Below are positions 26,638-35,774 of a stretch of DNA of 64,000 nt, piece after piece. Each line of letters starts with the position of its first letter. The stretch's first letter is position 1. A program made the position numbers and the translations under genes. The notes below the pieces were generated by a model. The model saw only the letters and a list, made by a program, of their open reading frames with translations. It did no database searches and was not told the origin of the DNA. The stretch is from Bradyrhizobium xenonodulans (GTDB lineage: Bacteria > Pseudomonadota > Alphaproteobacteria > Rhizobiales > Xanthobacteraceae). Location: the NCBI RefSeq assembly GCF_027594865.1, contig NZ_CP089391.1:5486501-5550500 (forward strand). The letters run 5' to 3'.

Positions 26638-27375
26638 ATGAAATCCACGATTCCCGACACCGGGGTTCCGATCGCCCCGCCCGCTGCAAATGGCGGCGAC
26701 CGCCAGGAGGCCTCGCTTCATGGCGAGATCCTGCTGCGGCTGCGCGACTACGTGGTCGAGGGCAACATTCCCGACGGCGCGCGCGTTCCCGAGCGGCAAC
26801 TCTGCGAGATGCTCGGCATCTCCCGGACACCACTCCGCGAAGCCTTAAAGGTGCTCGCCGCCGAGGGCCTGATCGAGCTGCTGCCGAACCGCGGCGCGCG
26901 CGTGCGCCAGCTCAGCCAGCGCGACCTCGAGGAGCTGTTCGACGTAATGGCGGGGCTTGAGAGCCTGGCCGGGCGCCTTGCCTGCGAAGCCATTACGGAC
27001 GCCGAAATCGCCGCAATCGAGCAACTGCATTACGAGATGTACGGCCATTACCTGCATCGCGACATGCACGGCTATTTCCAGGCCAACCAGCGCATCCACG
27101 AGAGCATCGTCGCGGCCGCGCGCAACGAGACGCTGAAGATCGCTTACGCCAACTTTGCCGGACGCATCCGCCGGGTCCGCTACTCCGCCAATTTCGCCCG
27201 CAAGCGGCAGCGCTGGGCGGAAGCCATGCGCGAGCACGAGGCCATCCTCGATGCCCTGCGCCGCCGCGCCGCCAGCGAGCTGAGCGACATCCTGTTCCAG
27301 CACCTGCGCAACAAGCGAGCGGCCGCAATCGAGCACCTGACCGAGCCCCAAGAGGACGCGCCGGCCTCGCCCTGA
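26638..27375 (+). CDS. GntR-family regulator, FadR/FCD subfamily
   Basis: 245 residues from the ATG at 26638. An N-terminal winged helix-turn-helix (residues about 28-95: GEILLRLRDYVVEGNIPDGARV, then LCEMLGISRTPLREALKVLAAEGLI) carries the GntR signature. The C-terminal FCD all-helical ligand domain includes DVMAGLESLAGRLACE, QANQRIHESIV and EHEAILDALRRR, whose Asp/His residues bind a metal and carboxylate ligand in the family. Divergent from aminotransferase copy 2 and 106 bp before the GlcD/GlcF-type gene. It probably senses a small acid of this pathway. Confidence 0.9.
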   Translation: MKSTIPDTGVPIAPPAANGGDRQEASLHGEILLRLRDYVVEGNIPDGARVPERQLCEMLGISRTPLREALKVLAAEGLIELLPNRGARVRQLSQRDLEELFDVMAGLESLAGRLACEAITDAEIAAIEQLHYEMYGHYLHRDMHGYFQANQRIHESIVAAARNETLKIAYANFAGRIRRVRYSANFARKRQRWAEAMREHEAILDALRRRAASELSDILFQHLRNKRAAAIEHLTEPQEDAPASP

Positions 27376-27481
27376 GGGCGATCGGCTTGCTCATTTTGAA
27401 TTCATAATATAATCGATCAGGAAAGATAATGAATAACTCAGCAGGGCTGAGCCGCCTCGCTGAGGCAGTCCGGGATCAGGA

Positions 27482-30460
27482 ATGACAAACGCCTCCTCGC
27501 TCGAACGGCGCCTGCGCGCGGAAATGATAGGCGACGTCCTGTTCGACGGCTTCAGCCGCGGCCCCTACGCCACCGATGCCTCGTTTTATCAAATCATGCC
27601 GGCCGGCGTGGTCGTGCCGAAGACCATGGACGAGGCCCTGCGGGCGCTGGCGATCGCTCGGGACGAGGGACTGAAGGTCACCCCCCGCGGCGGCGGCACC
27701 TCGCAGTGCGGCCAGACCGTCAATGACGGGCTCGTGGTCGATCTCTCCAAGCACCTCACCCGCATCCTGTCGCTCGACGTCGCGACCCGGACCTGCGTGG
27801 TCGAGCCCGGCATCGTGCTCGACGACCTCAACCGCCAGCTCAAGAAACACGGCCTGTGGTTTCCGGTCGACGTCTCCACCGCCTCGCGCGCCACCATCGG
27901 CGGCATGGCCGGTAACAATTCCTGCGGCGGCCGTTCACTTCGCTACGGCACAATGCGCGACAACACGCTGTCGATGGAGGCATCGCTCGCCGACGGCACG
28001 CTGAGCCGCTTCGGTGAGGTCTCGCGCGACCTCTCGGATCTCGACGCCGGCGACAGCACCCGCGCCCTGTTCCGCGACATGCTCGATCTCGGTACGCGCG
28101 AGGCGGATGAAATCGCGGCGCGCTTCCCAAAGGTGCAGCGCCGCGTCGGCGGCTACAATCTGGATGCGCTGACGCCGCGCAACGCGCGCAACAACATGGC
28201 TCATCTGCTGGTCGGCTCCGAGGGCACGCTCGCCTTCACCACCAAGGTCGAGCTGAAATTGTGGCCGGTGATCCGCAACAAGGCGCTCGGCATCTGCCAT
28301 TTCGGCAGCTTCTACGAGGCGATGGACGCGGCCCAGCACCTGGTCAAGCTCAAGCCGATCGCGGTCGAGCTGGTCGATCGCACCATGCTGGCGCTCGGTC
28401 GCAACATCGCTATGTTCAGGCCCATCATCTCCGCCGCCATCAAGGGCGATCCGGATGCCGTGCTGGTGGTCGAATTCGCCGAAGAGGACCAGGCCGACAA
28501 TCTCGCGCGGCTCAAGCAGCTCGGCGAGCTGATGGGCGATCTCGGCTTCGGCTGGAACAACGAGACGCGCAAATGGGGCGGCGTGGTCGAGATCACCGAG
28601 CCTGCGTTGCAGAGCGGCATCGCCGATTTCCGCGCCGCCGGCCTCAACGTCATGATGTCGATGAAGCAGGAGGGCAAGCCGGTCTCCTTCGTCGAGGACT
28701 GCGCGGTGCCGCTGCCGCATCTGGCCGACTACACCGCGCGCCTCAGCGAAGTCTTCGCCAGGCACGGCACCAGCGGCACGATGTACGCCCATGCCTCCGA
28801 AGGCTGCCTGCATGTGCGCCCTGTGCTGAATTTGAAGCTGGAGAAGGACGTCAAGGCGATGCGCGCCATCGCCGAAGAGGCCTTCGCATTGGTGCGCGAA
28901 TACAAGGGCTCGCATTCCGGCGAGCATGGCGACGGTCTGGTGCGCTCCGAATTCCACGAGACCATGTTTGGCGAACGCCTCGTCGCCGACTTCAGGGAAG
29001 TGAAGCAGCGCTTCGATCCCGGCGGCGTTCTCAATCCCGGCAAGATCGTCGACGCACCCAAAATGGACGACCGCTCGCTGTTCCGCTTCAAGCCCGACTA
29101 TCGCGTCGGCGAGCTGAAGACAAAACTCGACTGGTCCGCGTACCCCGGCGCCGGCGGCGGCTTTCAGGGCGCGGTCGAGATGTGCAACAACAACGGCGCC
29201 TGTCGCAAGCTCGAAGGCGGCGTGATGTGCCCGTCCTACCGCGCGACGCGCAACGAGAAGGACGTGACGCGCGGGCGCGCAAACACGCTGCGGCTCGCGA
29301 TCTCCGGCCAGCTCGGCCCTGATGCGCTATCCTCCGACGAGATGATGGAGACGCTCAAACTCTGCGTCTCCTGCAAGGCCTGCCGCCACGAATGCCCGAC
29401 TGGCGTCGACATGGCCAAGATGAAGATCGAGGTGCTGGCCGCGCGCGCAGCCTCGCGCGGCCTGACGCTGCGTGACCGCCTCGTCGGCTATCTCCCGCGC
29501 TATGCCGGCATCGCCGCGCGCTTCGCGCCGATCGCGAATTTGCGCAATCGTAGTCCGCTATTGCGAAAGCTGTTCGAGCGCTTTGCCGGCATCAGCGCAC
29601 GCCGGGCACTGCCCGCCTTCCGCAGCGATGTCTTTGCGCCGCCGGCTGAAGCCGTCGGGCCGGAAACCGGCCGCGAGGTCGTGCTGTTCGCCGACACCTT
29701 CAACCGCATCTACGAGCGCGAGAACCTCGACGCCGCGCTGCGCGTGCTCGCGGCTGGCGGCTATCGGGTGCATCTGCCCAAGCCTGCGGGCGGAAGCCGC
29801 CCGCTCTGCTGCGGCCGCACCTTCCTGTCCGCCGGACTCGTCGACGAAGCGAGGTCCGAGCTCGATCGTCTCGTCGCCGCCTTCGCGCCTTTCGCCGCGC
29901 GCGGCGTGCCGATCGTCGGCCTGGAGCCGAGCTGCCTGCTGACGCTGCGCGACGAGCTTGCCTCACTGCGCAAGGACGATGACGCCAAGGCGGTCGGCGC
30001 CCATGCGCTGACCTTCGAGGAGTTTCTGGTGCGCGAGGCGGAAGCCGGCCGGCTGCAACTGCCGCTCGGCGCCGTCGCTGAGAAGGCTGTCGTCCACGGC
30101 CATTGCCATCAAAAATCCTTCGGCGCCTTCAAGCCGGTCGAGCAGGTGCTGCGCCTCGTTCCCGGGCTGAAGGTCGAGACCATCGAGTCCAGCTGCTGCG
30201 GCATGGCCGGCGCCTTCGGCTATGGTGCCGACACCTATGATGCCTCGATCGAGATGGCCGAGCTGTCGCTGCTGCCCGCCGTGCGACGCGCGGAACAGAA
30301 CACGCTCGTCGTCGCCGACGGCACTTCATGCCGGCACCAGATCCACGACGGCACCCAGCGCGAGGCGCTTCACGTCGCGCGCGTGCTGGCCATGAGCCTC
30401 GACCGCGCCGCGCCCCAATCCACAACCACTCCCACGACAAAGGAAACCAGCCATGGCTGA
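27482..30460 (+). CDS. Fused FAD-linked oxidase and 4Fe-4S/CCG oxidoreductase (GlcD-GlcF type)
   Basis: 992 residues. Residues about 40-460 form the FAD-binding PCMH/VAO fold: VTPRGGGTSQCGQTV, GGMAGNNSCGGRSLRYG and the C-terminal SGEHGDG segment. A first cysteine group (CNNNGACRKLEGGVMCPSY, near residue 567) and CVSCKACRHECP (near 626) suggest two 4Fe-4S clusters. The C-terminal third has the CCG cysteine-rich repeats of heterodisulfide-reductase-like proteins (PLCCGRTF, SSCCGMAGAFGYG). YdiJ-type proteins have this layout. Expected role: membrane-linked oxidation of a 2-hydroxy acid such as glycolate or lactate, passing electrons to quinone or cytochrome. Overlaps the next gene by 8 bp. Confidence 0.9.
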   Translation: MTNASSLERRLRAEMIGDVLFDGFSRGPYATDASFYQIMPAGVVVPKTMDEALRALAIARDEGLKVTPRGGGTSQCGQTVNDGLVVDLSKHLTRILSLDVATRTCVVEPGIVLDDLNRQLKKHGLWFPVDVSTASRATIGGMAGNNSCGGRSLRYGTMRDNTLSMEASLADGTLSRFGEVSRDLSDLDAGDSTRALFRDMLDLGTREADEIAARFPKVQRRVGGYNLDALTPRNARNNMAHLLVGSEGTLAFTTKVELKLWPVIRNKALGICHFGSFYEAMDAAQHLVKLKPIAVELVDRTMLALGRNIAMFRPIISAAIKGDPDAVLVVEFAEEDQADNLARLKQLGELMGDLGFGWNNETRKWGGVVEITEPALQSGIADFRAAGLNVMMSMKQEGKPVSFVEDCAVPLPHLADYTARLSEVFARHGTSGTMYAHASEGCLHVRPVLNLKLEKDVKAMRAIAEEAFALVREYKGSHSGEHGDGLVRSEFHETMFGERLVADFREVKQRFDPGGVLNPGKIVDAPKMDDRSLFRFKPDYRVGELKTKLDWSAYPGAGGGFQGAVEMCNNNGACRKLEGGVMCPSYRATRNEKDVTRGRANTLRLAISGQLGPDALSSDEMMETLKLCVSCKACRHECPTGVDMAKMKIEVLAARAASRGLTLRDRLVGYLPRYAGIAARFAPIANLRNRSPLLRKLFERFAGISARRALPAFRSDVFAPPAEAVGPETGREVVLFADTFNRIYERENLDAALRVLAAGGYRVHLPKPAGGSRPLCCGRTFLSAGLVDEARSELDRLVAAFAPFAARGVPIVGLEPSCLLTLRDELASLRKDDDAKAVGAHALTFEEFLVREAEAGRLQLPLGAVAEKAVVHGHCHQKSFGAFKPVEQVLRLVPGLKVETIESSCCGMAGAFGYGADTYDASIEMAELSLLPAVRRAEQNTLVVADGTSCRHQIHDGTQREALHVARVLAMSLDRAAPQSTTTPTTKETSHG

Positions 30461-30881
30461 CCTCACACTCAACACCGCCCGCAAGATCCTCGACGCCGCC
30501 CTCGCAAAATCCACCGAGCTGAAGTTGAAGCCGCTGGTCGTCACCATCCTGGACGCCCGCGGTGTGCTCAAGATCGCCGCCGCACAGGACGACACCAGCC
30601 TGATGCGCGCCGAGATCGCGCACGGCAAGGCCTATGGTGCGCTCGCACTCGGCATGGGCTCGCGCGCGCTGTACCAGCGCGCACAGGAGCAGGCCTATTT
30701 CATCGACGCCGTGAACACCATCGCCAAGGGCGCGCTGGTGCCGGTCCCCGGCGGCGTGCTGATCATGGACGGCACGACCTTGCTCGGCGCCGTCGGCGTC
30801 TCCGGCGACACCTCCGACAATGACGAGGCCTGCGCGGTGGCGGGCATCCAGGCGGCGGGGTTGAAGGCCAACGCGGGGTAG
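30453..30881 (+). CDS. GlcG/HbpS-like protein
   Basis: 142 residues; the ATG lies 8 bp inside the oxidoreductase gene with AAAGGAAA upstream, so translation is coupled. It has the GlcG/HbpS family pattern: an N-terminal helix (LNTARKILDAALAKSTEL), then LKPLVVTILDARGVLKIAAAQDDTS and the C-terminal VPGGVLIMDG and GAVGVSGDTSDNDEACAVAGI. GlcG accompanies glycolate oxidase genes in other bacteria; HbpS-type members bind haem. No signal peptide, so cytoplasmic. The association supports the glycolate-type assignment of the cluster. Confidence 0.88.
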   Translation: MADLTLNTARKILDAALAKSTELKLKPLVVTILDARGVLKIAAAQDDTSLMRAEIAHGKAYGALALGMGSRALYQRAQEQAYFIDAVNTIAKGALVPVPGGVLIMDGTTLLGAVGVSGDTSDNDEACAVAGIQAAGLKANAG

Positions 30882-30891
30882 CTCGTCATTC

Positions 30892-31064
30892 CGGGGCGCG
30901 TCGCGCTAAACCATCACCGTCACCCTGATGAGGTGGCCGCTTCTTCAGCGGCCCTCGAAGGGCGACGGCGCGGCTGCATCGCGGCCGTACACCCTTCGAG
31001 GCTTCAGGTGCGATGCTAGCCGCATCGCACCGCTTACACCTCAGGACGACGGACCGACCAGCAG
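30892..31064. repeat. Intergenic palindromic repeat
   Basis: Occupies the whole gap between two convergent genes. Arms CCTCGAAGGG (30953-30962) and CCCTTCGAGG (30992-31001) are perfect, and the flanks (CACCCTGATGAGGTG at the left, ACACCTCAGGACGAC at the right) continue the inverted symmetry loosely. This resembles a dispersed Bradyrhizobium intergenic element. It may also terminate both transcripts. Confidence 0.75.
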
Positions 31065-31071
31065 CGCCCCT

Positions 31072-31854
31072 CTACCTTCCCGTCCAGACCGGCTTCCGCT
31101 TCTCGCCGAACGCCTTCAGCCCCTCCTTGGCGTCCTCGGTCATCGCGAGCAGCGCGATCTGGCTTTCGGTGTAGGCGATGCTCTCATCGAACGACATCGA
31201 GGCGATCGCGCGCATCGCATACTTGCCGCGGCGGATCGCGGTCGGGGATTTGTCGACGATGCGGCCGATCAGCCAGTCGACTTTGGCGTCGAGCTCGGCT
31301 GTGGGCACGACATAGTTGAGCAGCCCCGCCCCTTGCGCCGCTTTCGCGTCGAACGGCTCGCCCGTGAGCGCCCATTCGTTGACGAGGCGCGGCGGCGCGA
31401 TGTTCTGCAACAGGCTCAGCACCTGCATCGGAAACACGCCGACCTTCACCTCCGGCAGGCCGAAGACAACATGATCGGCAGCAACCGCCATGTCGGTCAT
31501 GCAGAGCAGGCCCATGCCGCCCGCCATGCAGACGCCATTGAGGCGCGCAATCGCCGGCTTGGTTGCGTTCTGCGACAGGCGCAGCAGATCGGCATAGTCG
31601 ACATTCGGCTTGGAATGATCCATCGCGAACGCCGCGCCGGAGTTCTGCAAGTCCGCGCCGGCGCAGAACGCCTTGTCGCCGGCGCCGGTCAGCACGACGA
31701 CGCGGACGTCCTTGTCGTCATGCGCGTCGCGATAGCCCCTGGTGATGCCGGCGATGACGTCACCGTTCAGCGCGTTGCGTTTCTCCGGCCGGTTGATGGT
31801 GATCCAGAACGCCTGCCCGCGTTTTTCAGTGATAACGGCTTGGGTATCGGTCAT
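31072..31854 (-). CDS. Enoyl-CoA hydratase/isomerase family protein
   Basis: 260 residues from the ATG at 31854 with AAGGAAG upstream. Crotonase motifs are ITINRPEKRNALN, GAGDKAFCAGADLQ and NGVCMAGGMGLLCMTDM. Compared by eye with enoyl-CoA hydratase, the first catalytic Glu is G115 while the second is present as E135 in FGLPEVKVGVFPM. One retained acid fits isomerases or some hydratases. It has no obvious operon partners, so its pathway is unknown. Confidence 0.88.
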   Translation of the reverse strand: MTDTQAVITEKRGQAFWITINRPEKRNALNGDVIAGITRGYRDAHDDKDVRVVVLTGAGDKAFCAGADLQNSGAAFAMDHSKPNVDYADLLRLSQNATKPAIARLNGVCMAGGMGLLCMTDMAVAADHVVFGLPEVKVGVFPMQVLSLLQNIAPPRLVNEWALTGEPFDAKAAQGAGLLNYVVPTAELDAKVDWLIGRIVDKSPTAIRRGKYAMRAIASMSFDESIAYTESQIALLAMTEDAKEGLKAFGEKRKPVWTGR

Positions 31855-31989
31855 GGCACGCTCGCTTCCTTGCTCCCGTTTGGCAGCCATTTGCGGCAGC
31901 CCGGGCGACAGGTGCAAGGGCAATCTGCGACGCGGCGCCGCTTTAGCGCCTCGACACAAATTTGCAGACGATCGGCGCGCGAATGCGTC

Positions 31990-34080
31990 TCAGGCCGAGG
32001 CCGCTTTTTTGATCCAGACCTTGTTGTCGTGGAATGCGGCACCACCGATCGGCGCGATCGTGTCGGCTCCCGTCAGAGTATTAATGCCGCGGCCGCCGAT
32101 ATGATTCTTGTTGGGATGCACGGACTCCGCGATCAGCACACCACGCCGCACGCCCTCGAACAGCGTGGCAATCAGCGAAGTTTCGCCGCGGCTGTTGCCG
32201 AGCGTCACCGCATCGCCATCGACGATGCCAAGCACGGCTGCATCCAGCGGGTGAATCATCACACTGGCCTTGCCTTCGCGCGCCTGAGAAGACGGCGTCT
32301 CGTTGAAGGTGGTGTTGAGGAAGCTGCGCGAGGGGCTGGTGGCGAGCCGGAACGGATGAGCCTGGTCGCTATGCTCGATCACCGCCCAATGGTCCGGCAG
32401 ATCGGGCATCTTGTCGAAATCGCCCATCGTCTGGCCGAACGGCGGATGCGCCCAATCCGCCCTGAAGTGGAATTTCCTGTCGGCATGGGCAAAGCCGTCG
32501 AGATAATGCGAGGTGCGGAAGTCCGGCTGCAGATCGCGCCAGAGGTCGGCTTCGAGGCCGCCAATGTCACCGTGGTTGCTCAGCTTCAAGGTCGCGTCGA
32601 TCAACTCGCGCGGCGTCAGCTCGAAGCCCGGATGCCTGGCGCCAAGCCGCGGCGCCAACGCCTGCAACACCTCGTGGTTCGAGCGGCATTCGCCGGGCGG
32701 GTCGATCAGCTTCGGTCCGACCGAGATGTGCTGGTGGCCGCCGCCGTAATAGAGGTCGTCATGCTCCATGAACATGGTTGCCGGCAGCACGATATCCGCC
32801 ATCAGCGCCGTCTCGGTCATGAACTGCTCGTGCACCGCGACGAACAGGTCCTCGCGCGCAAAACCCTCGCGTACCAGCGCCTGCTCCGGTGCCACCGTCA
32901 TCGGGTTGGTGTTCTGGATCAGCATCGCCTTGACCGGACCCTTGCCAAGCAGAGCCTCGGCATCGCCGGTGAGGATGCGGCCGATCTGCGACTGGTCGAG
33001 CGCGCGCGTGGTCTTGTCGATCGCGTCGTGGCCCTCGATGATGGATTCGTTGAAATGCCACAGCGCGTAATTGTTGAAGAAGGCGCCGCCGCCTTCATAT
33101 TGCCAGGCACCTGTTACCGCGGGAATGCAGTTTGCCGCATGCATTTGCGCTGCGCCGTTGCGCGAGCGGGTGAAGCCGTAACCGAGGCGGAAAAACGTCC
33201 GCTTGGTCTCGCCAACCGCCTTGGCAAAGGCCTCGATCTCCGCCGCCGGCACGCCACAGATCGCAGACGCCCATTCCGGCGTGCGTGTTTGCAGATGCGC
33301 CTCGAGCTCGGTGGGGCAGTCGGTGTATTTGTCCATATAGGTGCGATCGGCATAGCCGTCGCGGAACAGGACGTGCATCACGCCGCAGGCAAACGCGCCA
33401 TCGGTGCCGGGGCGCAGGATGATCTTGATGTCAGCCTGCTTCATGGTCTCGTTGTCGTAGATGTCGATCGCCGCGATTCTGGCGCCGCGCTCCTTGCGGG
33501 CGCGCGCGGCGTGCGTCATCACGTTGACCTGGGTGTTGACGGGATTGGTGCCCCAGATCACGACGAGATCGGACAGCGCCATCTCGCGCGGATCGACGCC
33601 GGCGATCTTGCCGGTGCCGATCGCAAAGCCGATGCGCCCGACATTGGCGCAGATGGTCTGATAGAAGCGCGAATATCTTTTCACATGCGTGAGGCGATTG
33701 AGACCGTCACGCATCACCAGGCCCATCGTGCCGGCGTAGTAATAGGGCCAGATCGATTCCGCGCCGAATTCGCGCTCGGCCTGGTTGAAGCGCTCGGCGA
33801 TCTCGTCGAGCGCCTCGTCCCACGAAATCCGTGCGAACTCGCCCGAGCCCTTCGCACCCGTGCGGCGCAGCGGATACATCAGCCGCTCGGGGTGATGGAT
33901 GCGCTCGGCATAGCGGGCGACCTTGGCGCAGACGACGCCAGCCGTATAGGTCTGCTTTTTCGAACCGCGAACGCGGCCGATGCTACGGCCTTCGACCACC
34001 TCGACATCGAGGGCGCAGGCCGACGGGCAATCGTGCGGACAGGTCGAATGGCGGATCTCGATCTTGGCGTGCTGGTTCAT
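31990..34080 (-). CDS. Bis-MGD molybdenum/tungsten oxidoreductase with 4Fe-4S cluster
   Basis: 696 residues, start ATG at 34080. The N-terminal iron-sulfur motif is CPHDCPSACALDV (14-26) with a further Cys in VVCAKVARYAERIHHPERL, as in the DMSO-reductase superfamily. Domain order follows: WDEALDEIA, AGVDPREMALSDLVVIWGTNPVNT (cofactor binding), then the C-terminal molydopterin-dinucleotide domain with HPLDAAVLGIVDGDAVTLGNSRG. No Tat signal peptide, so a cytoplasmic enzyme. Closest in architecture to formate dehydrogenase or anaerobic-type oxidoreductases of unknown substrate. No separate electron-transfer subunit is adjacent. Confidence 0.88.
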   Translation of the reverse strand: MNQHAKIEIRHSTCPHDCPSACALDVEVVEGRSIGRVRGSKKQTYTAGVVCAKVARYAERIHHPERLMYPLRRTGAKGSGEFARISWDEALDEIAERFNQAEREFGAESIWPYYYAGTMGLVMRDGLNRLTHVKRYSRFYQTICANVGRIGFAIGTGKIAGVDPREMALSDLVVIWGTNPVNTQVNVMTHAARARKERGARIAAIDIYDNETMKQADIKIILRPGTDGAFACGVMHVLFRDGYADRTYMDKYTDCPTELEAHLQTRTPEWASAICGVPAAEIEAFAKAVGETKRTFFRLGYGFTRSRNGAAQMHAANCIPAVTGAWQYEGGGAFFNNYALWHFNESIIEGHDAIDKTTRALDQSQIGRILTGDAEALLGKGPVKAMLIQNTNPMTVAPEQALVREGFAREDLFVAVHEQFMTETALMADIVLPATMFMEHDDLYYGGGHQHISVGPKLIDPPGECRSNHEVLQALAPRLGARHPGFELTPRELIDATLKLSNHGDIGGLEADLWRDLQPDFRTSHYLDGFAHADRKFHFRADWAHPPFGQTMGDFDKMPDLPDHWAVIEHSDQAHPFRLATSPSRSFLNTTFNETPSSQAREGKASVMIHPLDAAVLGIVDGDAVTLGNSRGETSLIATLFEGVRRGVLIAESVHPNKNHIGGRGINTLTGADTIAPIGGAAFHDNKVWIKKAASA

Positions 34081-34313
34081 GTCAATTTCGTAACACCAAA
34101 ATACCTGTCAGCCGAGGGCATTTATCCGGCAGCGCCCATGCGATTTGCTCAAACCGCATGCGCCGCCGGTTCCTGCCGCGACCGCGAAATATGGCGTGGT
34201 CACACCGCAAATCGCGCGATATTCCCTGCCAAATCGGCCTTGTCAGGCGTCGACAGTCCGCACGCCCAGCCGCTACAGTACCGGCCAATAAAAACGACAT
34301 CAGGGAGGTGGGC

Positions 34314-35288
34314 ATGACAGCCCGAAGCTTCATGCCGGCGCTGGCCGCCGGCTTGCTCGCCATGTTCTCCGCAGCCCCGTCCCTGGCACAGGAATACCCT
34401 ACCCACGCGGTCCGGATCGTCGTGCCCTTCGGCGCCGGCGGGCCGGCCGATGTCGCGGCCCGGCTGATCGGTAACGTGCTCCAGGAGAGCTTTGGCCAGC
34501 CCTTCGTCATCGAGAACCGCACCGGTGCGGGCGGCGTCATCGGCACGGTCGAGGCGGCAAAGTCGCCGGCCGACGGCTACACGCTACTGATGATGTCCAA
34601 CACCCAGACCGCGAACGAATCGCTGCTGACGCCGGACAAGCGCAAATACGAGCTGATGCGCGACCTCGCGCCGATCGCGCCGGTGAACTATTCCGATCTC
34701 GTCATCGTCGTAAACCCGCAAGTGCCGGCGAAGACGCTTGCCGAGTTCATCGCGCTCGCCAAAGCGCAGCCCGGCAAGCTGAACTACGCCTCCTCCGGGC
34801 AGGGCACGCCCTATCACATGGCCGGCGAGCTGTTCAAAGCCATGGCCGGCATCGACGTCGTCCACGTCCCCTACCGCAACAGCGGCGAGGCGCGCAGCGG
34901 CGTGATCGGCGGACAGGTGCAGATGATGATCGATGCGGTGCCGGCGATGGCGCCGAACATCGGCGAGAACCAGGTCCGCGCTCTCGCGACAACGGGTCAG
35001 CAACGCTCGATCGTGCTGCCGAACGTGCCGACCGCCGGCGAGGCGGGTGTCGCGGGCTATGAGGCGACGATCTGGCTGGGCCTGATGGCGCCCGCGGGCA
35101 CGCCAAAACCTGTCATCGACAAGCTCAACGCTGCCGTGAACGCGATGGTGAAGCGACCCGACATCATAAAACTCTGGACCGAGCAGGGTGCCGTACCCAT
35201 GTTGATGACGCCGCAGGAGTTCGACGGTTTCCTGCGCGGCGACATCGAGAAATGGGCCGATGTCGTCAAGAAATTCGACAAGTCGTGA
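34314..35288 (+). CDS. TctC/Bug-family periplasmic receptor without permease partner
   Basis: 324 residues from the ATG at 34314 with AGGGAGGT upstream. A signal peptide ends SLAQE. The mature protein opens YPTHAVRIVVPFGAGGPADVAARLI and contains NRTGAGGVIGTVEAAKSPADGYTLL, the canonical Bug motifs. The Mo-hydroxylase small-subunit gene starts 15 bp after its stop, so it is probably in the same operon. No tctA/tctB is adjacent; it could feed a distant permease, including the one at 13.9-15.9 kb, or act as a sensor ligand-binder. The substrate is presumably the compound oxidised by the downstream enzyme (inference). Confidence 0.92.
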   Translation: MTARSFMPALAAGLLAMFSAAPSLAQEYPTHAVRIVVPFGAGGPADVAARLIGNVLQESFGQPFVIENRTGAGGVIGTVEAAKSPADGYTLLMMSNTQTANESLLTPDKRKYELMRDLAPIAPVNYSDLVIVVNPQVPAKTLAEFIALAKAQPGKLNYASSGQGTPYHMAGELFKAMAGIDVVHVPYRNSGEARSGVIGGQVQMMIDAVPAMAPNIGENQVRALATTGQQRSIVLPNVPTAGEAGVAGYEATIWLGLMAPAGTPKPVIDKLNAAVNAMVKRPDIIKLWTEQGAVPMLMTPQEFDGFLRGDIEKWADVVKKFDKS

Positions 35289-35303
35289 GGCCGTAGACCG
35301 GTA

Positions 35304-35774
35304 ATGCCTGTCATTGAATTCCAGCTTAACGGCGCCGCGACGGCTGTGGACGCCGATCCGGATCAGACATTGCTCGACGTGCTGCGCGGCCGGCTCGGCA
35401 TCACCGGCCCGCATTTCGGCTGCGGAGCCGGTGAGTGCGGCGCCTGCCACGTCATGGTCGACGGCCGCGCGATGGCCTCCTGCGACATGCCGATGTGGTC
35501 GGTCGCGGACAAGGACGTCGTCACGGTAGAAGGCCTCGGCACAGTGGACGCACCGCATCCTCTCCAACGCGCCTTCATCGCCGAGCAGGCCATGCAATGC
35601 GGCTATTGCGTCTCGGGCATCCTGATCAGCGCGGCGGCGCTGCTGAAGCGCAATCCGTCGCCGACGGAAGCGGAGGTGAAAGCGGCGCTCGATCGCAATC
35701 TGTGCCGCTGCGGGTCGCATAACCGCATGGTCCGCGCCGTACTAGGGGCGGCCTCGGAGATGGCAACGTCATGA
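35304..35774 (+). CDS. Two [2Fe-2S]-cluster subunit of a molybdenum hydroxylase
   Basis: 156 residues. The plant-ferredoxin-like cluster ligands are in GCGAGECGACHVMVDG plus a following Cys (ASCDM). The second cluster is bound by MQCGYCVSGIL and LCRCGSHNRMVRA in the helical C-terminal domain. This matches CoxS/IorA/NdhS-type small subunits. The gene begins 15 bp after the receptor gene and overlaps the large subunit gene by 4 bp (ATGA). No FAD subunit (CoxM type) is encoded here, as in isoquinoline oxidoreductase-like two-subunit enzymes that pass electrons to cytochromes. Confidence 0.93.
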   Translation: MPVIEFQLNGAATAVDADPDQTLLDVLRGRLGITGPHFGCGAGECGACHVMVDGRAMASCDMPMWSVADKDVVTVEGLGTVDAPHPLQRAFIAEQAMQCGYCVSGILISAAALLKRNPSPTEAEVKAALDRNLCRCGSHNRMVRAVLGAASEMATS

